The translations under genes and the position numbers were made by a program. The notes beneath the pieces are model-generated. The model was not told the DNA's origin. It searched no databases and was given only the letters and a program-made list of their open reading frames with translations. Positions 1 through 11,676 of a DNA stretch of 64,000 nt are shown in pieces. How positions within the stretch are numbered: position 1 is the first letter of the stretch; every line of letters begins with the position of its first letter. Origin of the DNA: Stictocephala bisonia (lineage: Eukaryota; Arthropoda; Insecta; Hemiptera; Membracidae); contig JAQJVL010000309.1 in the NCBI GenBank assembly GCA_035578905.1, positions 697,501 through 761,500 of the forward strand, written 5' to 3'.

Positions 1-175
1 AGGTGAGCCAGTACCACTTAGCCTGTATGGTGGGCCAGTATGACCATGCATGAATGGGTGGGCGGGTGGGCCAGTACTACTGAGCTTGTATAGGTGGGCC
101 AGTATCACTGAGCCTATATAAGTGGGGTGGGTGGGCCAGTACCACTGAGCTTGTTAGGGTGGGCGGGTGGGTAGA
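1..175. repeat. Degenerate tandem array of the 36-bp GGGTGGGCCAGTACCACTGA family
   Basis: Irregular copies of a unit containing GGGTGGGCCAGTACCACTGA separated by short variable stretches run from the window edge to about 175. The same unit family forms arrays at 57393-57625, 62306-62545 and 63240-63490, where it bounds a P-type transposon. This copy may be the end of another such element lying mostly outside the window. The unit is seen directly; membership of a second element is inference. Confidence 0.7.
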
Positions 176-272
176 GAGATTTATATATATACAGGGCGAG
201 TCACTACTAACTACACTAACTTCGCCAGGAGGTTCCACTTATAAAAAGGAACAAAAAAGTTCTTATAAACCA

Positions 273-1334
273 TTAGATTAGATACACAGGGTTGTGGTCC
301 TCTCACCAAACCCACTACGCCTAGGATGGCCCTTTGCACCCCAAGCCTGGCAACAGTGTCACAAGAGACCAGTCCCCCTAATGAAAGATAGGGCCTCCCC
401 GTCTAGCTCGTCTGGTATCCTATGGTTCCAGAAAATCAGTACCCAGAGTCTTGTACCTAAAAGATGAAATATCTCTACAATGACACAAGATATATATGGA
501 GCTCTCCTAATCCTCCTCACAGAGCCTACATGTGGAGTTTTCTGTTAGGCCCATAATCTTCATATGTCTATGAAGGGGATTGTGTACGGTCAGCAGTCCC
601 ATTACAGCCCTCACCTTGGCCCGGTTACAGCTCAACAAAATTCAGCTGTAACTGCGATCCGGTCCTTGAATAAGTGTACGAGACTGCCTGAGCTCAGTAT
701 CGTTCCTCCATCTACCAGTGTGTTCCTCAAAGATCCACCGATCAATTCTTATCTTAACCTTCTGGAAAGGGATGCCAAGAGCCAGCTCCGGCCCCAGAAG
801 AGGGCTCTTTGGTCCCCTCCTAGCCAGAGCATCAGCCCTCTCATTTCTATCAATGACAGTATACCCAGAGACCCATGAGTATCACCTGTTTACATTAGCA
901 AAGGGTCTCAAGGATCCCCTGGCACTCCCATACCAACTTAGAGCTGGTACATGGCATCATGCTTGCCTTTATCGCCGCCTAACTATCTGAGCAGATGGAA
1001 AAAACTACTCCAAAGTCCCCTAGATGCATTTCTTCCGTGCGGCAATCATGATTGCCATCAACTCCGCTTGGAAGATGGTAGCATGGGCTCCGAGAGGTAC
1101 TGACAAAACTTTCCATATACCCCTCCCGTACACCCCAGCGCCCGCACCTCCTTCTATAAGTGAGCCATCCGTAAACCACACGCTTCCTTTGACATGTACA
1201 GACTCAGTACTCCCTAACCACTCATCTCTGCTTGAAAGGAAGGCCCTAACCTGTCTGGCAAATCTTTACCTAGGTATCTTTGAGTCTGTCCTAATTGCAA
1301 GCAACGAATCCAGACCATTTTCCCTAGATAGTAC
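273..1334 (-). mobile_element. 5'-truncated non-LTR retrotransposon (RNase H end) inserted in a mariner TIR
   Basis: An 11-bp direct repeat, CTTATAAACCA, flanks this segment (262-272 and 1335-1345) and fits a target-site duplication. The minus strand encodes a ribonuclease H domain followed by a Cys-His motif, the usual 3' part of R1/I/LOA-type non-LTR elements. The 3' terminus, at the low-coordinate side, ends in a short repetitive TATCTAATCTAA tail. Endonuclease and reverse transcriptase are absent, so this is a 5'-truncated insertion. The mariner TIR sequence resumes directly on both sides. Confidence 0.88.
450..1190 (-). pseudogene. Retrotransposon RNase H domain and C-terminal zinc motif, broken
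   Basis: Read on the minus strand from about 1180, the translation starts WFTDGSLIEGGAGAGVYG, the first catalytic-Asp block of RNase H. It then shows FQAELMAIMIAA (the Glu block), ICSDS (second Asp) and GYTVIDRNERADALARRG (the His/Asp-containing C-terminal block). About 130 residues downstream is CRLCEED followed by a His-Cys pair, the CCHC-like element found at the C-terminus of many non-LTR ORF2 proteins. The blocks lie in different frames with stops between them, so the sequence is not functional. In life this domain would remove RNA from the RNA-DNA hybrid during target-primed reverse transcription. Confidence 0.82.
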
Positions 1335-1929
1335 CTTATAAACCATAGTCCGATTCTCAACTGTTTGGCTATAATGGTGTATTTTTGATTTTTTTAAATT
1401 ACACAACTTGTTACTGTTAGTTTGATGGTAAAACCAAACCAATTGTATTTATGACATGGAAATCAATACCATTTGAAAGAGCATGAAATTCCCTATAAAT
1501 TAAACATAGCACTCAAATAACAATCCCCTATACAACGTTTTTTAATAACTGTAAAATTGAATATTGTTGTTACATACTTTCTCCTTTAAAACTCAATGCT
1601 CAATTAAAACAGTTAAATTATTTTTATTCTTATGTTCAATTACTGAAAAAACTTCCTTATTTAATTATCTTTAAAATCATGTGTAAATATTAAGGGGTAA
1701 AATGTGAAATAGTGTTGAAATTTCATTTAAATATTGATAAGGTACAACATTAGGGTTCATCGTATTGGTTACAAACATAATCAGCTAATTTTTTAAACTA
1801 AAAAAATACAACTTTTAACAGGATTTCCTAAATTGCGTATTTTATTGTATCTTTATCTCAAATTCACACAAAAAGTATCATTCTATCACTGCTCCCAACA
1901 GTTTTTAGCATTTGAGAAGATTTTCAAAA

Positions 1930-2810
1930 TTTTCTCTGTTTACCCTGCTACGCATTCAAAGTCTTTTTCTGAATTCCCTCACAGTCATCTTCAAATTTAG
2001 TTTATCAGTGAGGAGTTGAGAAGCTGTCAAAATCCTATTCCTTAACTCTTCTACATTTGAACTGGTATGCAATGATTTTTATGCCTGATGTGCCCCCAAA
2101 CATATTACTGTAGTCAATGGGTGTTAGGTCTGGAGATCGTGGGGGGCCAAGATATTGTTCCTCCTCTTACCATCCACATATTAAAAGTATCACTGATGTG
2201 CTGACGTACCTAATCGTTGAAATGTGGTGGTGCTCCATCTGCTTAAAAAACAATGTTCTGATGCAAATCCAATGGCAAGTCTTGAAGGAGCAATGGTAAG
2301 GTTTCAGTTAGAAAGTCCAGTATTGAATGCCATTTAAGGCTGTTGGTAGGTCATGGTATAAGTATGGTATGGTATGAGTATAGTAGGACTTCCAATGAGT
2401 CCAATCCAGATGTTTAATTTAACCTTATTTAATTAGAATAGTCATGAACCAGGTAAGGATTTTCTGCAACATAGTAATGCTCATATGCATGTTGAAAACA
2501 CCCTCATGAGTAAATGTTGATTCATCTGTCCAAAGAATGTCTTGAGAAAATTTCGACAATCATACTGATGAATCAAGTGGCTGAATTGAACTCTAAGGAG
2601 AGGATATCTTGGTTCTAGGGCTTACACTCTAATGAAATTATAAGGATGTAGCTTTTCTTTAAGTTCAATTCTACTTATGAATGATTGGGAAACCCCAAAC
2701 ACACGAAAATCTCCCCTTGTACTTGTTCGTTGGTGTCTTACAAAGCGCTTAAGACACTCAGTTTCTTCAACTCCTAGATCTTGAATTAGATTCCAACCAA
2801 ACAATTATTG
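1930..2810 (-). pseudogene. Tc1/mariner transposase, heavily decayed
   Basis: The minus-strand translation shows, in order, a helix-turn-helix part (GVSQSFISRIELKEKLHPY), the first catalytic Asp block (WTDESTFTHEGVFN), a second block (ADGAPPHFN) and a third (WPPRSPDLTPIDY). Spacing between the last two Asp residues is about 36-37. The order matches DDE/D transposases of the Tc1/mariner superfamily, which cut and paste DNA at TA sites. The blocks lie in different frames with at least one internal stop, so it is dead. It sits centrally between the TIRs of the 192-3334 element, on the same strand as the transposase of the second mariner-type element. Confidence 0.8.
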
Positions 2811-3556
2811 GTAGGGAACTTTCCACTTTCACACAAACAGCGATGGTCGTTAAAAAAGGTATGTGCATTCAGAAGCACAGAAAAAAAAATTCAAAATTTT
2901 TTCTTTATGATCCCTTAATATTTTTACATCATTTTAAAGATAATTAAATGAAGAAGTTTTTTCAGTAATTGAACATAAGAATAAAAATAATTTAACTGTT
3001 TTTATTGAGCCTTGAGTTTTAAAGAAGAAAGTCTGTAACAACAATATTCAATTTTACAGTTATTAAAAAACGTTGTATAGGGGATTGTTATTTGAGTGCT
3101 ATGTTTAATTTATAGAGAATTTAATGCTCTTTCAAATGGTATTAATTTCCATGTCATAAATACAATTGGTTTGGTTTTACCATCAAACTAACAGTAACAA
3201 GTTGTGTAATTTAAAAAAATCAAAAATACGCCATTACAGCCAAATGGTTGAGAATCGGCCTATGGTTTATATGACCTTTGTTGTTCCTTTTTGTCAGTGG
3301 AACCTGCTGGTGAAGTTAGTAGTGACTAACCCTGTATATTCAGGATGTTCATTGGAAACATCATCATAATTTTTAACTACTACAGATTAAGCATTTTAAA
3401 CTTATGTCAATTCTTCATAAGAACATAAACCTTATGAAACAATTATTAATTTTTCATCACATTAGGGGCACAGCCCATGAGGCGGAAGCGTGACATTTCA
3501 ACTACTCTGAGTTCTCCTTTTCATAGTTTCTCAACACCTGACAATGCTTATACTAA

Positions 3557-6471
3557 CCCAGCAAAAAACCTTTTTACAACAAGGTTAAAAATAATATCCT
3601 AGTAAGTAAGGTCAATTCTAAGAATTATATTGCAGGAATCCACTTAAGTTGTGCTTCCACTAACAATAAAGATGTACCAGTCAAATATCTTACATTGCTG
3701 CAATGGAATATACAGTCTCTAGTAAATAAAGTTGACATTCTAAGCATAATTGCATCTCAGAACCACTGTGATGTTATGTCATTGTCAGAGCATTGGTTAT
3801 GTGAAACTGATATTCAAAATATTGCTATACCAGGTTTTTATGTAGTATCTTTTTTCAGTAGATTGAACAAGAAGCATGGTGGCTCTGTTATACTGGTAAG
3901 GGAAGGTATACAATCTTATCACTATGACAAAATCCCTGTTGTATCAGAAGAATTGGTCTTTGAAATGTCAACCGCTTTTCTTCCTGATTATAAAACCATA
4001 TTAGTATCTTTTTATCGATCACCCAAGGGCAGCCTGCTATCGTTCTATAGAAAATTATATGAAGTTCTTGCAAGCTTACATGACAAAAGCTTAAATATTA
4101 TTGTGGCTGGTGACTTTAATGTAGATTTTCTGAGCAATTCAAATGATATAATTGAGCTTAAAAATGTAATTAATAGTTTTGACCTAAGTATTACAGTTTT
4201 GGAGATTACACAACCTAACTTACTTACTAGTAGCTCTGATGGCACTTGCATTGATAATGTTGTTACTTCAATTCACCCCGACAGATGGAGTACATGTGTG
4301 CTACATACAGGTGTTTCCGATCATAACCCTATTCTATTTCAAACATCTATTGAAGTTTCATGTCCTAGCAAGCTATCACTCTTAAATAGGAACATAAATA
4401 GAACTGTAACTCATTCTAATTCTACAGCTTTGATACATTTTTTAAATAAAATTAGCTGGCTAGATATTTATGATAGTAATGTTGATATTAATAGCAAATT
4501 TGGACTATTTTTTCGCTATTTACTCTGGGCAGTAGATTGTGCAATGCCTCTGAAAACCTTTTCTCATAGAAATAAAAAGCCAAACACCAACTGGTACCAC
4601 CAAGGTCTGGCTACTATGAAGCTTGAATTAGATAAACTTTATTACATAGTTAAAAATTCTACTAATCTAAACAAACTAATACTAGAAAAGTATAAGCAGG
4701 CAAAAAAGTGCTACAAAAATGAAATAATAAAAGCCAAATTGCTTTTTAATAACAAAACTATAAGTAGCTCTAACAATAAAAATAAAGCAATTTGGAACTT
4801 AATTAAACAAAATCAGAAAGGTAATAGTAAGCCTCTGTCTATTCCTGAAAATCTGTCACCTGATTCTTTCAATGAATACTTTATTGATTGTATTGGAAAA
4901 ATTAGAGGAAATATTCCTGTGAATGTTAAGGACCATAAATTTTATTTGAAAAAAATATACGATAATAATTTACTCACAAATAAGCCTGCTTTTATTTTTC
5001 ATGAGTTTTCAGTTGAGGAAGTTTTTAGAACAATTAATGAATTGAGTGGCAGTGCCTGTCTTGACTATTATGGCCTAAGCTCCAAAATTCTAAAGATTTG
5101 TGCTAAGAACATATGCGAAGTTTTAACCTATCTTTTTAACCAGAGTATACATCAATGTATATATCCAGATGTTTTCAAGATAAGTAAGGTTATACCTATA
5201 CACAAAAAAGGGCCTAAAGATCACTTATGTAACTACAGGCCAATTTCCATCATTTCGACTTGTCCACAGGCAGATTGTAGATTTCCTTGAGGATAATTGT
5301 CTTTTTTCTGAAAGACAATTTGGTTTCAGATGCAAACATAGTACAACCAAGGCAGTCTTATCTTTGATTAAAGATTGTTATGAGGGATTGGAAGATAAAA
5401 ATAATGTCGTCTTCAGGTCTTTTGATATGTCCAGGGCCTTTGACACACTGGATCACAGTGTCTTGCTGGATAAATTAACATTTTATTTTTCTGACGATTC
5501 TACCATTAAATTTTTTAAGTCTTACCTTAATAATCGACAACAGGTGGTTTATAAGAATGGCAGTTTTTCATCACTTCTCCAAGTTGAGCATGGTGTGCAG
5601 CAAGGTTCTATATTGGGACCAACCCTATTTATTCTTTACATTAATGATCTCCCTGTTAACATTAGTGGTCCCAATACACTAAGTTTCTTGTTCGCGGATG
5701 ATTTGGGTTTGAATATCAAGGCTAAATCATCTGTGGAAGCTGGTGATATGCTGGATGTGTCCTCTGAAGGGCTGGTGTAGTGCAAATAACCTGTTACTGA
5801 ATGGAGAGAAGGTACAGGACTTGGTACTTAGTCTACATAAAAATGAAAGCTCTTCATTAAAATTCTTAGGCATTTCTATCCAATCAGACTTGAAGTGGAC
5901 TAGTCATATAGACAATACTTCTGCCAAGTTAGCTAAGGGGCTTTTTGTCTTACGCTCCCTAAGGAAGAGTGTTACTCCCGATGTCCTTCTATTCATTTAT
6001 TATGCTTACATACATAGTCATCTCAACTATGGTATTGAATTGTGGGGCAATTCTGGATATTCACCCAAACTTTTTACAATGCAAAAAAAAGCTATAAGGT
6101 TGATTTGTGGAGTATCAGGACAAACTCACTGTAAGCCCTATTTTAGAAGTCTGAGTATCATGTCCTTGCCTTCTATGTATATTCAATCAGTACTGTTATA
6201 CACCAAAGAAAAAGTGAATGAATTACCTAAAATGGCGGACACCCACCAGCATGACACTAGGCATAAAAATAATCTTAGTGTAAAGAGATGTGTCTACACA
6301 AGTACAATGAATAGTGTGGAACACCAGGGCATCCGATTGTACAATGCTCTACCTGATTATATCAAAGTGTAGCCTTATACTAAATTTAAGACATTTTGTA
6401 AGAGACTACTAACTAATAATTGTTTGTATAATATTAGTGAATATTATGACATTGTGAAAACATCACTGTAA
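3557..6471 (+). pseudogene. Non-LTR retrotransposon ORF2 (endonuclease + reverse transcriptase), broken
   Basis: The endonuclease starts in an open frame without a clear Met at about 3557 (LLQWNIQSL near 3695, VAGDFNVDF, GVSDHNPILF), typical of the APE-type nuclease that nicks the target. The RT begins with KVIPIHKKGPKD...NYRPISI, followed by SFDMSRAFDTLDH, QQGSILGP and FADD, then the C-terminal domain. Three lesions are visible: a frame break with a small loss near 5265-5285, a frameshift near 5755, and an in-frame TAG at 6370-6372 after which coding continues to the TAA at 6469-6471. No RNase H follows, as in CR1/jockey-like elements. An A-rich tail (AAATAAAATCTTGAG) lies near 6520. No ORF1 is recognisable upstream. 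Confidence 0.88.
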
Positions 6472-6539
6472 CTTAGGCTATTGACGTTGTCATACTTTTT
6501 GTAAAGTTTTCGACAAATAAAATCTTGAGAAATTAGAAG

Positions 6540-7250
6540 AAAATCTTAAATGAGAGCATGGTCAAGTTGCTCATTAAATTAAAGATACTACTCATTAGGG
6601 AAACAAAACACCACAGAGCTGACTTAAAAATGGTGTACATATAAAAAATGACGGCAGTTTAAAGTTACAACCTTCAGCGTGATAAAAAATGTCTCAAGTC
6701 ATAGTAGATTAAAGCAGTAATTTACAAAACATTGACACTGAGCCTAAAATTCTATTTTCAAAGGTAAATGTTGTTTATACCAGTGTTTACCATATCAATA
6801 TATAAAGGCTCTTACATTTTAGGTTTTAGAGGCTATATAAGTACTGTGGTGTTGAATCGCCCACCCATATACAACGGTAGTGATTGATATACAATGCCAA
6901 CCATTGGACCCTAAAAGGCCAACCATCCTACTTAAATTAAAATAGCAGTCATCAAATCAATCAAAAATCGATTTATTCTCAAAAAAAGAAAAGTACAAAA
7001 GAAACAATACAAAATATAATTGAGAATGATCCTCTCATGGGCTAAAGCCTGTGCGAGAGGACAGAGTATTCATCAATAAAACTGTTTCCTGGTGAATGGA
7101 GAACTTAAGTAACAAAAATACTTAATATCCATATTATGAAATACAATACAAATGACAAATACAAAATAAACTCCTCATACCAGAGGCCACAGGAGGAAAA
7201 AAAAAATAATGATGATAATATTACATCTAACAGAGAAGACAGAAAAAAAA
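6540..7250. other. No gene seen; possible retroelement 3' tail near 6957-7090
   Basis: Only short spurious frames occur. On the minus strand 7090-6957 reads like a non-LTR 3' end: a stretch describing 'ctctcgcacaggctttagcc' followed by an AATAAA-rich terminus, but no coding part is attached. The assignment is weak. Confidence 0.3.
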
Positions 7251-7254
7251 TGAT

Positions 7255-7525
7255 GCACTCAGACAGAAAGACACGCACTCATGCGCGAACAGCCGCTCAC
7301 ACACTCATGCGCGCACAGACACACACGCACTCATGACACGCATACACACGCGCGCGCACACAAACACTCATGTGCACACAACCGCACACACATGCATGCA
7401 CGCAACATCCTCTCATGCGCACACGGACGCAACTTGCACAATCTCTCATACACGCACAGACGCAAAGCACCCATGCATGCGTCTATATGCACACTCACCA
7501 CATATGAGCATTTACTCATGCACAC
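7255..7525. repeat. Imperfect CA/CG-rich simple repeat (ACACGCACTCATGCG)
   Basis: The region is dominated by alternating purine/pyrimidine steps with recurring ACACGCACTCATG-like words. Open frames across it are caused by the low complexity and are not genes. Confidence 0.85.
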
Positions 7526-8163
7526 GAAACAAGAACTAACTAACACTTGCATCAGCTAGTCCACTCTCCAGGCGTTATGTTTGCTTCCCACCAATATATC
7601 AGCTGGTTTGTTTATCTCTTATATACCAACCTACTTGTCATCTTTTGCAGTTCCCTGAACCTTAATGATGTTCTGTCATTATTAATGATTTGCTCACTGT
7701 TATGCAGACCTTGAAAAAAATAATTTGTCACAGTTCACCTAAATAAATGAATATATTTTTGACGATTTAACAACAATTTGTCCTTACTGCTTTTGGTTAT
7801 TAACCTGTTTTTTGATAGGAAACTATGATGTTTCAAAATGGAAGTACTCCTGAGAGGGCTTATAACAAAAATCATTTATGAATCAAATTACATTCTGTTC
7901 CACTTTATTAATATAGTTATTAACAGAGTAGAGAATTAATGCTGCTTTTATATCAAACTCATCGTGCATTTATAAACAAAAATATCAAAAGTACAGATAA
8001 AATGTAATTGAAACAGAACAGTATAATCTTATTGTACAACAAATTCTGGATAATTTAGCTGATTTGGTTATGTTTAAGAAAATTGTACCAGACCTTTCAG
8101 AGTTAGAATATTTGTCTTAACATTTTAGATATTACACTCTTTACAAAATAGTAAAACAATTAA
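7526..8163. other. No gene seen
   Basis: AT-rich sequence with only short frames and no recognisable motif. A TTAA at 8160-8163 marks the probable border of the next element. Confidence 0.5.
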
Positions 8164-8526
8164 CCCTCAAATGGTTACCCGTTGGTTTTCCGACGTTGAT
8201 GTGCAGGTCTGGCAGGTTATGTGTCGGTTTTCCGATGATTAGATATCATTGTAAATGCACAACAGCAGCTGGTTTATTTGTAGCGTAAACAATTGCTTTA
8301 GACGATTTATTTTGTTCTCTTTGTATAATTTTTTTACAAAATGTAGTTGGTCATACTACATTGTAAAGGCATTTTGTACTGGTGCAATTATTAGCTTTTA
8401 TATACGCGTGTATGTACAGTTCAGCCGCTTTGATTGCGGTTGTTAGAGAACGTGTATGAGAGAGACAAAGCTAGTTGTTTAAGTGAGACAGAAAATAAGT
8501 CTTCTCCTACTACTGAACCGACGTGC

Positions 8527-8573
8527 CATAGCGTATTCATAACACAACATTTTGCTGTCATGAATACGCTATG
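8527..8573. repeat. 14-bp perfect inverted repeat (hairpin)
   Basis: CATAGCGTATTCAT at 8527-8540 is repeated in inverted form at 8560-8573 with a 19-nt spacer. It lies inside the probable piggyBac-type element. Confidence 0.9.
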
Positions 8574-8744
8574 TGATGCTCCACCTACTATGTCATCGTG
8601 CTAGGTGACTATTGGTGGGTAAGGCATGTGGTGGGAACTGGAATCTAGTACAGCTGTGGAATCAGCTGATATAGGGAGGTTTGTTGTCATTACCGAGTTA
8701 TATTGAGATTAAATTATAATTTGATTTGCAACATTATTGTGTTT

Positions 8745-8747
<3 letters not shown>

Positions 8748-8798
<51 letters not shown>
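8748..8798. repeat. (TA)n microsatellite
   Basis: About 25 uninterrupted TA dinucleotides. A mariner-type element begins immediately after it, and a short TA run resumes at its other end, so the microsatellite served as the TA insertion target. Confidence 0.97.
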
Positions 8799-8801
<3 letters not shown>

Positions 8802-10831
8802 GGTGTCTTAAAAGTCCCACCCCCCCTATTAACTTTCTTATGAATACAGATAAAGTGATTTACTTCTGGGAATGTTGTTTATATGACCAACTAAGGAGTT
8901 TTTTTATGTATGCAAATTTTTTACACCCCCTCTCAAAAGGGGGTCGTTTGGGGGTAAGTCAAAATTTTTAAATAGAAACCCCTATCAAATGACACATCAT
9001 TTTAAAGGTAATATTAAAAGAAAAAGAATGGCGGAAACTAGAGGTCTCTAACATTAGTCTATCAAATTTGGTGGCAGTTTAAAGTTGGAATTATTTCATA
9101 AAACCACCTAAGTAATTTTAGAACGGGAAAAATGGTCAAAATGCTGAACTCTCACCTCAATTTCACTCAGATGAGATGCTCGAAATGGCTGCCATGAAGT
9201 TCTTGACAGTAAAAAAGCCTGGATTGAAAACCACGTCTCACATTTTGTAAGATTTCAGGCGTGATAAGGTAGCAGGCCTCTTCGATTCTTGTCCTTAATT
9301 CATCGAGGTTTGCGGGCTTTGTGTCGTAAACTTTACTTTTGAGGAAACCCCAAAAGAAAAATCCAGAGGTGAAAGGTCAGGTGAACGTGCCGGCCACTCT
9401 ACCAAAGTGCCACATCGACCTATCCATCTATCGGGCAACGTTTGGTCTAGGAATGTCCGGACAAGCATATTGTAATGTGGAGGAGCACCATCTTGCTGAA
9501 ATACAGGCTCATAAGTACCTTGTATTACCTCATTTATTGCTGGGACAATGCCGTTCCGTAACATGTCCAAGTATTTAACGCCAGTTAAATTACCATCAAT
9601 AAAGAATGGCCCAATAACAGAGTTTCCCAAAATTCCAGCCCATACATTTAATTTTTGTGGCTGTTGCGTATGGGCTTCAACCATCCAGTGGGGGTTACTG
9701 TTTGTCCAATAACGGCAGTTGTGCCGATTGACTGTCCCATGTAAAGAGAATGATGCTTCATCACTAAAACATATCTGTGATATTAAATTATTATTCTCTT
9801 CAATCTTCTGCAACATTTGCTCACAAAACTGAAGTCTTCGGTCAGGGTCGTCTTCATTTAATTCTTGATTTAACTCTACTTTGTACGGGTGGAAGTTGTG
9901 ACGCTTTAACACTTTGTGAACAGTATCTTTTGAAATTCCAACATCAAGGGCAGTGGACCGCAGAGATTCATGTGGGTTTGCAAGCATAATTTGCTAAAAC
10001 TTGAATTTGGATCTCTTCTGTCGCAATGGCAGGGCGCCCTGATCATGGTGCATCTTTGACACTAAAGTTTGTTGAGAATTTGTTTACTAAACGTCTAATG
10101 TATGCCCTGTCTACTGGCCTATCCGGATAGGCAGCATTAAATAAACGAACTGCTTCATGAACATTTCTCCTAGCTTCCCCATAGAACAATATCATCTCTA
10201 CTTTATCTTCATTTGACCGAGCCATTTTTATTAAATACGAATAAAAAGAAATTTAACACAGTAACTGAACTGAAAGTGTTACACGTACTAACTAGTAACC
10301 TAATAAGAGATAAGGAAGGAGCCACTGGTATTCCCAGGTTGCCCTACTGGACTTTGGTCAGACAAACCAAAACCAAATAAATGCTATGTTATTTGTGGTT
10401 TTTGGTGTTTGTTGATTCTTGTAATAACTTGTTTTACGATTAGGTGTCATCAGTTATCAAAACTAACTGGTGGGTGAATGTTTTGTCTGCCTTACAACAA
10501 TTTTAAATGTAACATAAGCTGCGGGGGTTTTATGAAATAATTCCAACTTTAAACTGCCACCAAATTTGATAGACTAATGTTAGAGACCTCTAGTTTCCGC
10601 CATTCTTTTTCTTTTAATATTACCTTTAAAATTATGTGTCATTTGATAGGGGTTCCTATTTAAAAATTTTGACTTACCCCCAAACTACCCCCTTTTGAGA
10701 GGGGGTGTAAAAAATTTGCATACATAAAAAAACTCCTTAGTTGGTCATATAAACATTCCCAGAAGTAAATCACTTTATCTGTATTCATAAGAAAGTTAAT
10801 AGGGGGGGGGTGGGACTTTTAAGACACCCTG
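8799..10831 (-). mobile_element. Tc1/mariner-type transposon with ~300-bp TIRs
   Basis: The ends read CAGGGTGTCTTAAAAGTCCC and its inverse, flanked by TA at 8797-8798 and 10832-10833. The inverted arms are about 305 bp long (8799-9105 and 10525-10831) and nearly identical, including a CCCCCTCTCAAAAGGGGG block. High arm identity suggests a fairly recent insertion, although the transposase inside is broken. The 2033-bp length is normal for a mariner-like element with long TIRs. Confidence 0.93.
9167..10225 (-). pseudogene. Mariner-like transposase (about 353 codons), three lesions
   Basis: It starts at ATG 10225 with an insect-type N-terminal helix-turn-helix domain (MARSNEDKVEMILFYGEARR). A second HTH follows (GISKDTVHKVLKRHNFHPY), then CFSDEASFSLHG (first Asp), FQQDGAPPHY (second) and WPARSPDLSPLDF (third), a D37D spacing. 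The natural end is at 9167 after SHFEHLI. Lesions are an in-frame TGA just after the KDAP at 10043, a frameshift near 9990 in the linker before the HTH, and a frameshift in the T-run after SPLDF near 9350. The gene is on the minus strand between the TIRs of the 8799-10831 element. It would have catalysed cut-and-paste transposition but cannot now make the full protein. Confidence 0.93.
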
Positions 10832-11676
10832 TATATATATATATTTTTTTTTTTATTTTAAATACTTATAATGTAATTGAAATATTCAGTGACCTACCTT
10901 CAAACTGAAATAATATTTATCTCTATAGTACTTTCATTAATGTTTTATTTACATATTACTTTGTATGCAATTTTAAAATGTGTGCTTTGCTAACCGTTTA
11001 AGTCATGATTGATCGAGCAGGAGCGTAATATCCAATTTCAATATGATTTATAATAACTACAAAAATGACAATGTACAAGATTATGGCTATATTATATCGA
11101 CTTTTATAATTCAAGCCGTTTTCTCTACTACTCTTTACATAACCTACAAACAAAGGGAGCGAGGGAGATGAAGTGCCAAGTGCATCAAAACTCAGCACAA
11201 TTTTACCAGCTGATTGTGTTCGTTATCCCCACTCCCAACACTGCTCCTCACACCAACTAGAGACGGAATGATTGAATACTTCCTCTCTGCTGATGGAACC
11301 ACTACGTAAGCTAAATTTATCATGCAGGTCGTTTTAAAATATATATAAATGTACATATGGTGCTATGTATTTATATATTCTAAAAGAATAGGAATTTCTC
11401 TATAATTTGGCTACTTTGGGTAAAGTGTTTATGTAATTTGTAGAGGGGGTGCAAACTTTTGAAAATGTTTTTGTCAGAAACTTTTTATTTACAAAAATCT
11501 TAGTAAATCAGTTGCAATATTTTATTTCTAATTTTCTATTTCGTACTGAACAAGGGAAAATGCTACTTAATATTCTTTTTACTGTAAATTAGTTTTATGA
11601 TTTTTAAAATAAACTACAACACTAGCAAAACAGGCGTAAACACAACGAGTGTTATAGTGAACCCTTCGAGGGTTAA

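Larger units (their letters stand above)
192..3334 (-). mobile_element. Tc1/mariner-type transposon with ~400-bp TIRs, interrupted by a retroelement
   Basis: The left end begins CAGGGCGAGTCACTACTAAC and the right end is its inverted counterpart, CAGGGTTAGTCACTACTAAC. Both ends are flanked by TA (190-191 and 3335-3336), the Tc1/mariner target duplication. The inverted arms continue to about 1700 on the left and 2930 on the right. The left arm is split by a retroelement at 273-1334; without it the element would be about 2.07 kb, close to the 2.03 kb of the related element at 8799-10831. The interior carries a decayed transposase on the minus strand. Confidence 0.85.
8164..11672. mobile_element. 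Probable non-autonomous piggyBac-type element containing a mariner element
   Basis: TTAA lies on both sides (8160-8163 and 11673-11676). The left terminus CCCTCAAATGGTTACC resembles the inverted right terminus CCCTCGAAGGGTTCAC. TTAA target duplication and CCCT-starting inverted ends are the hallmark of piggyBac. No piggyBac transposase is visible in the 1.47 kb left after removing the nested mariner element. The terminal match is short and imperfect, so this pairing is an inference. Confidence 0.5.

Noticed and set aside
7281..7559. Open frames rich in His/Thr/Ala on both strands
   Set aside because: They arise from the ACACGC-type simple repeat and have no family motif.
9339..9578. Plus-strand frames over the mariner transposase
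   Set aside because: Shadows of the minus-strand transposase, without independent motifs.
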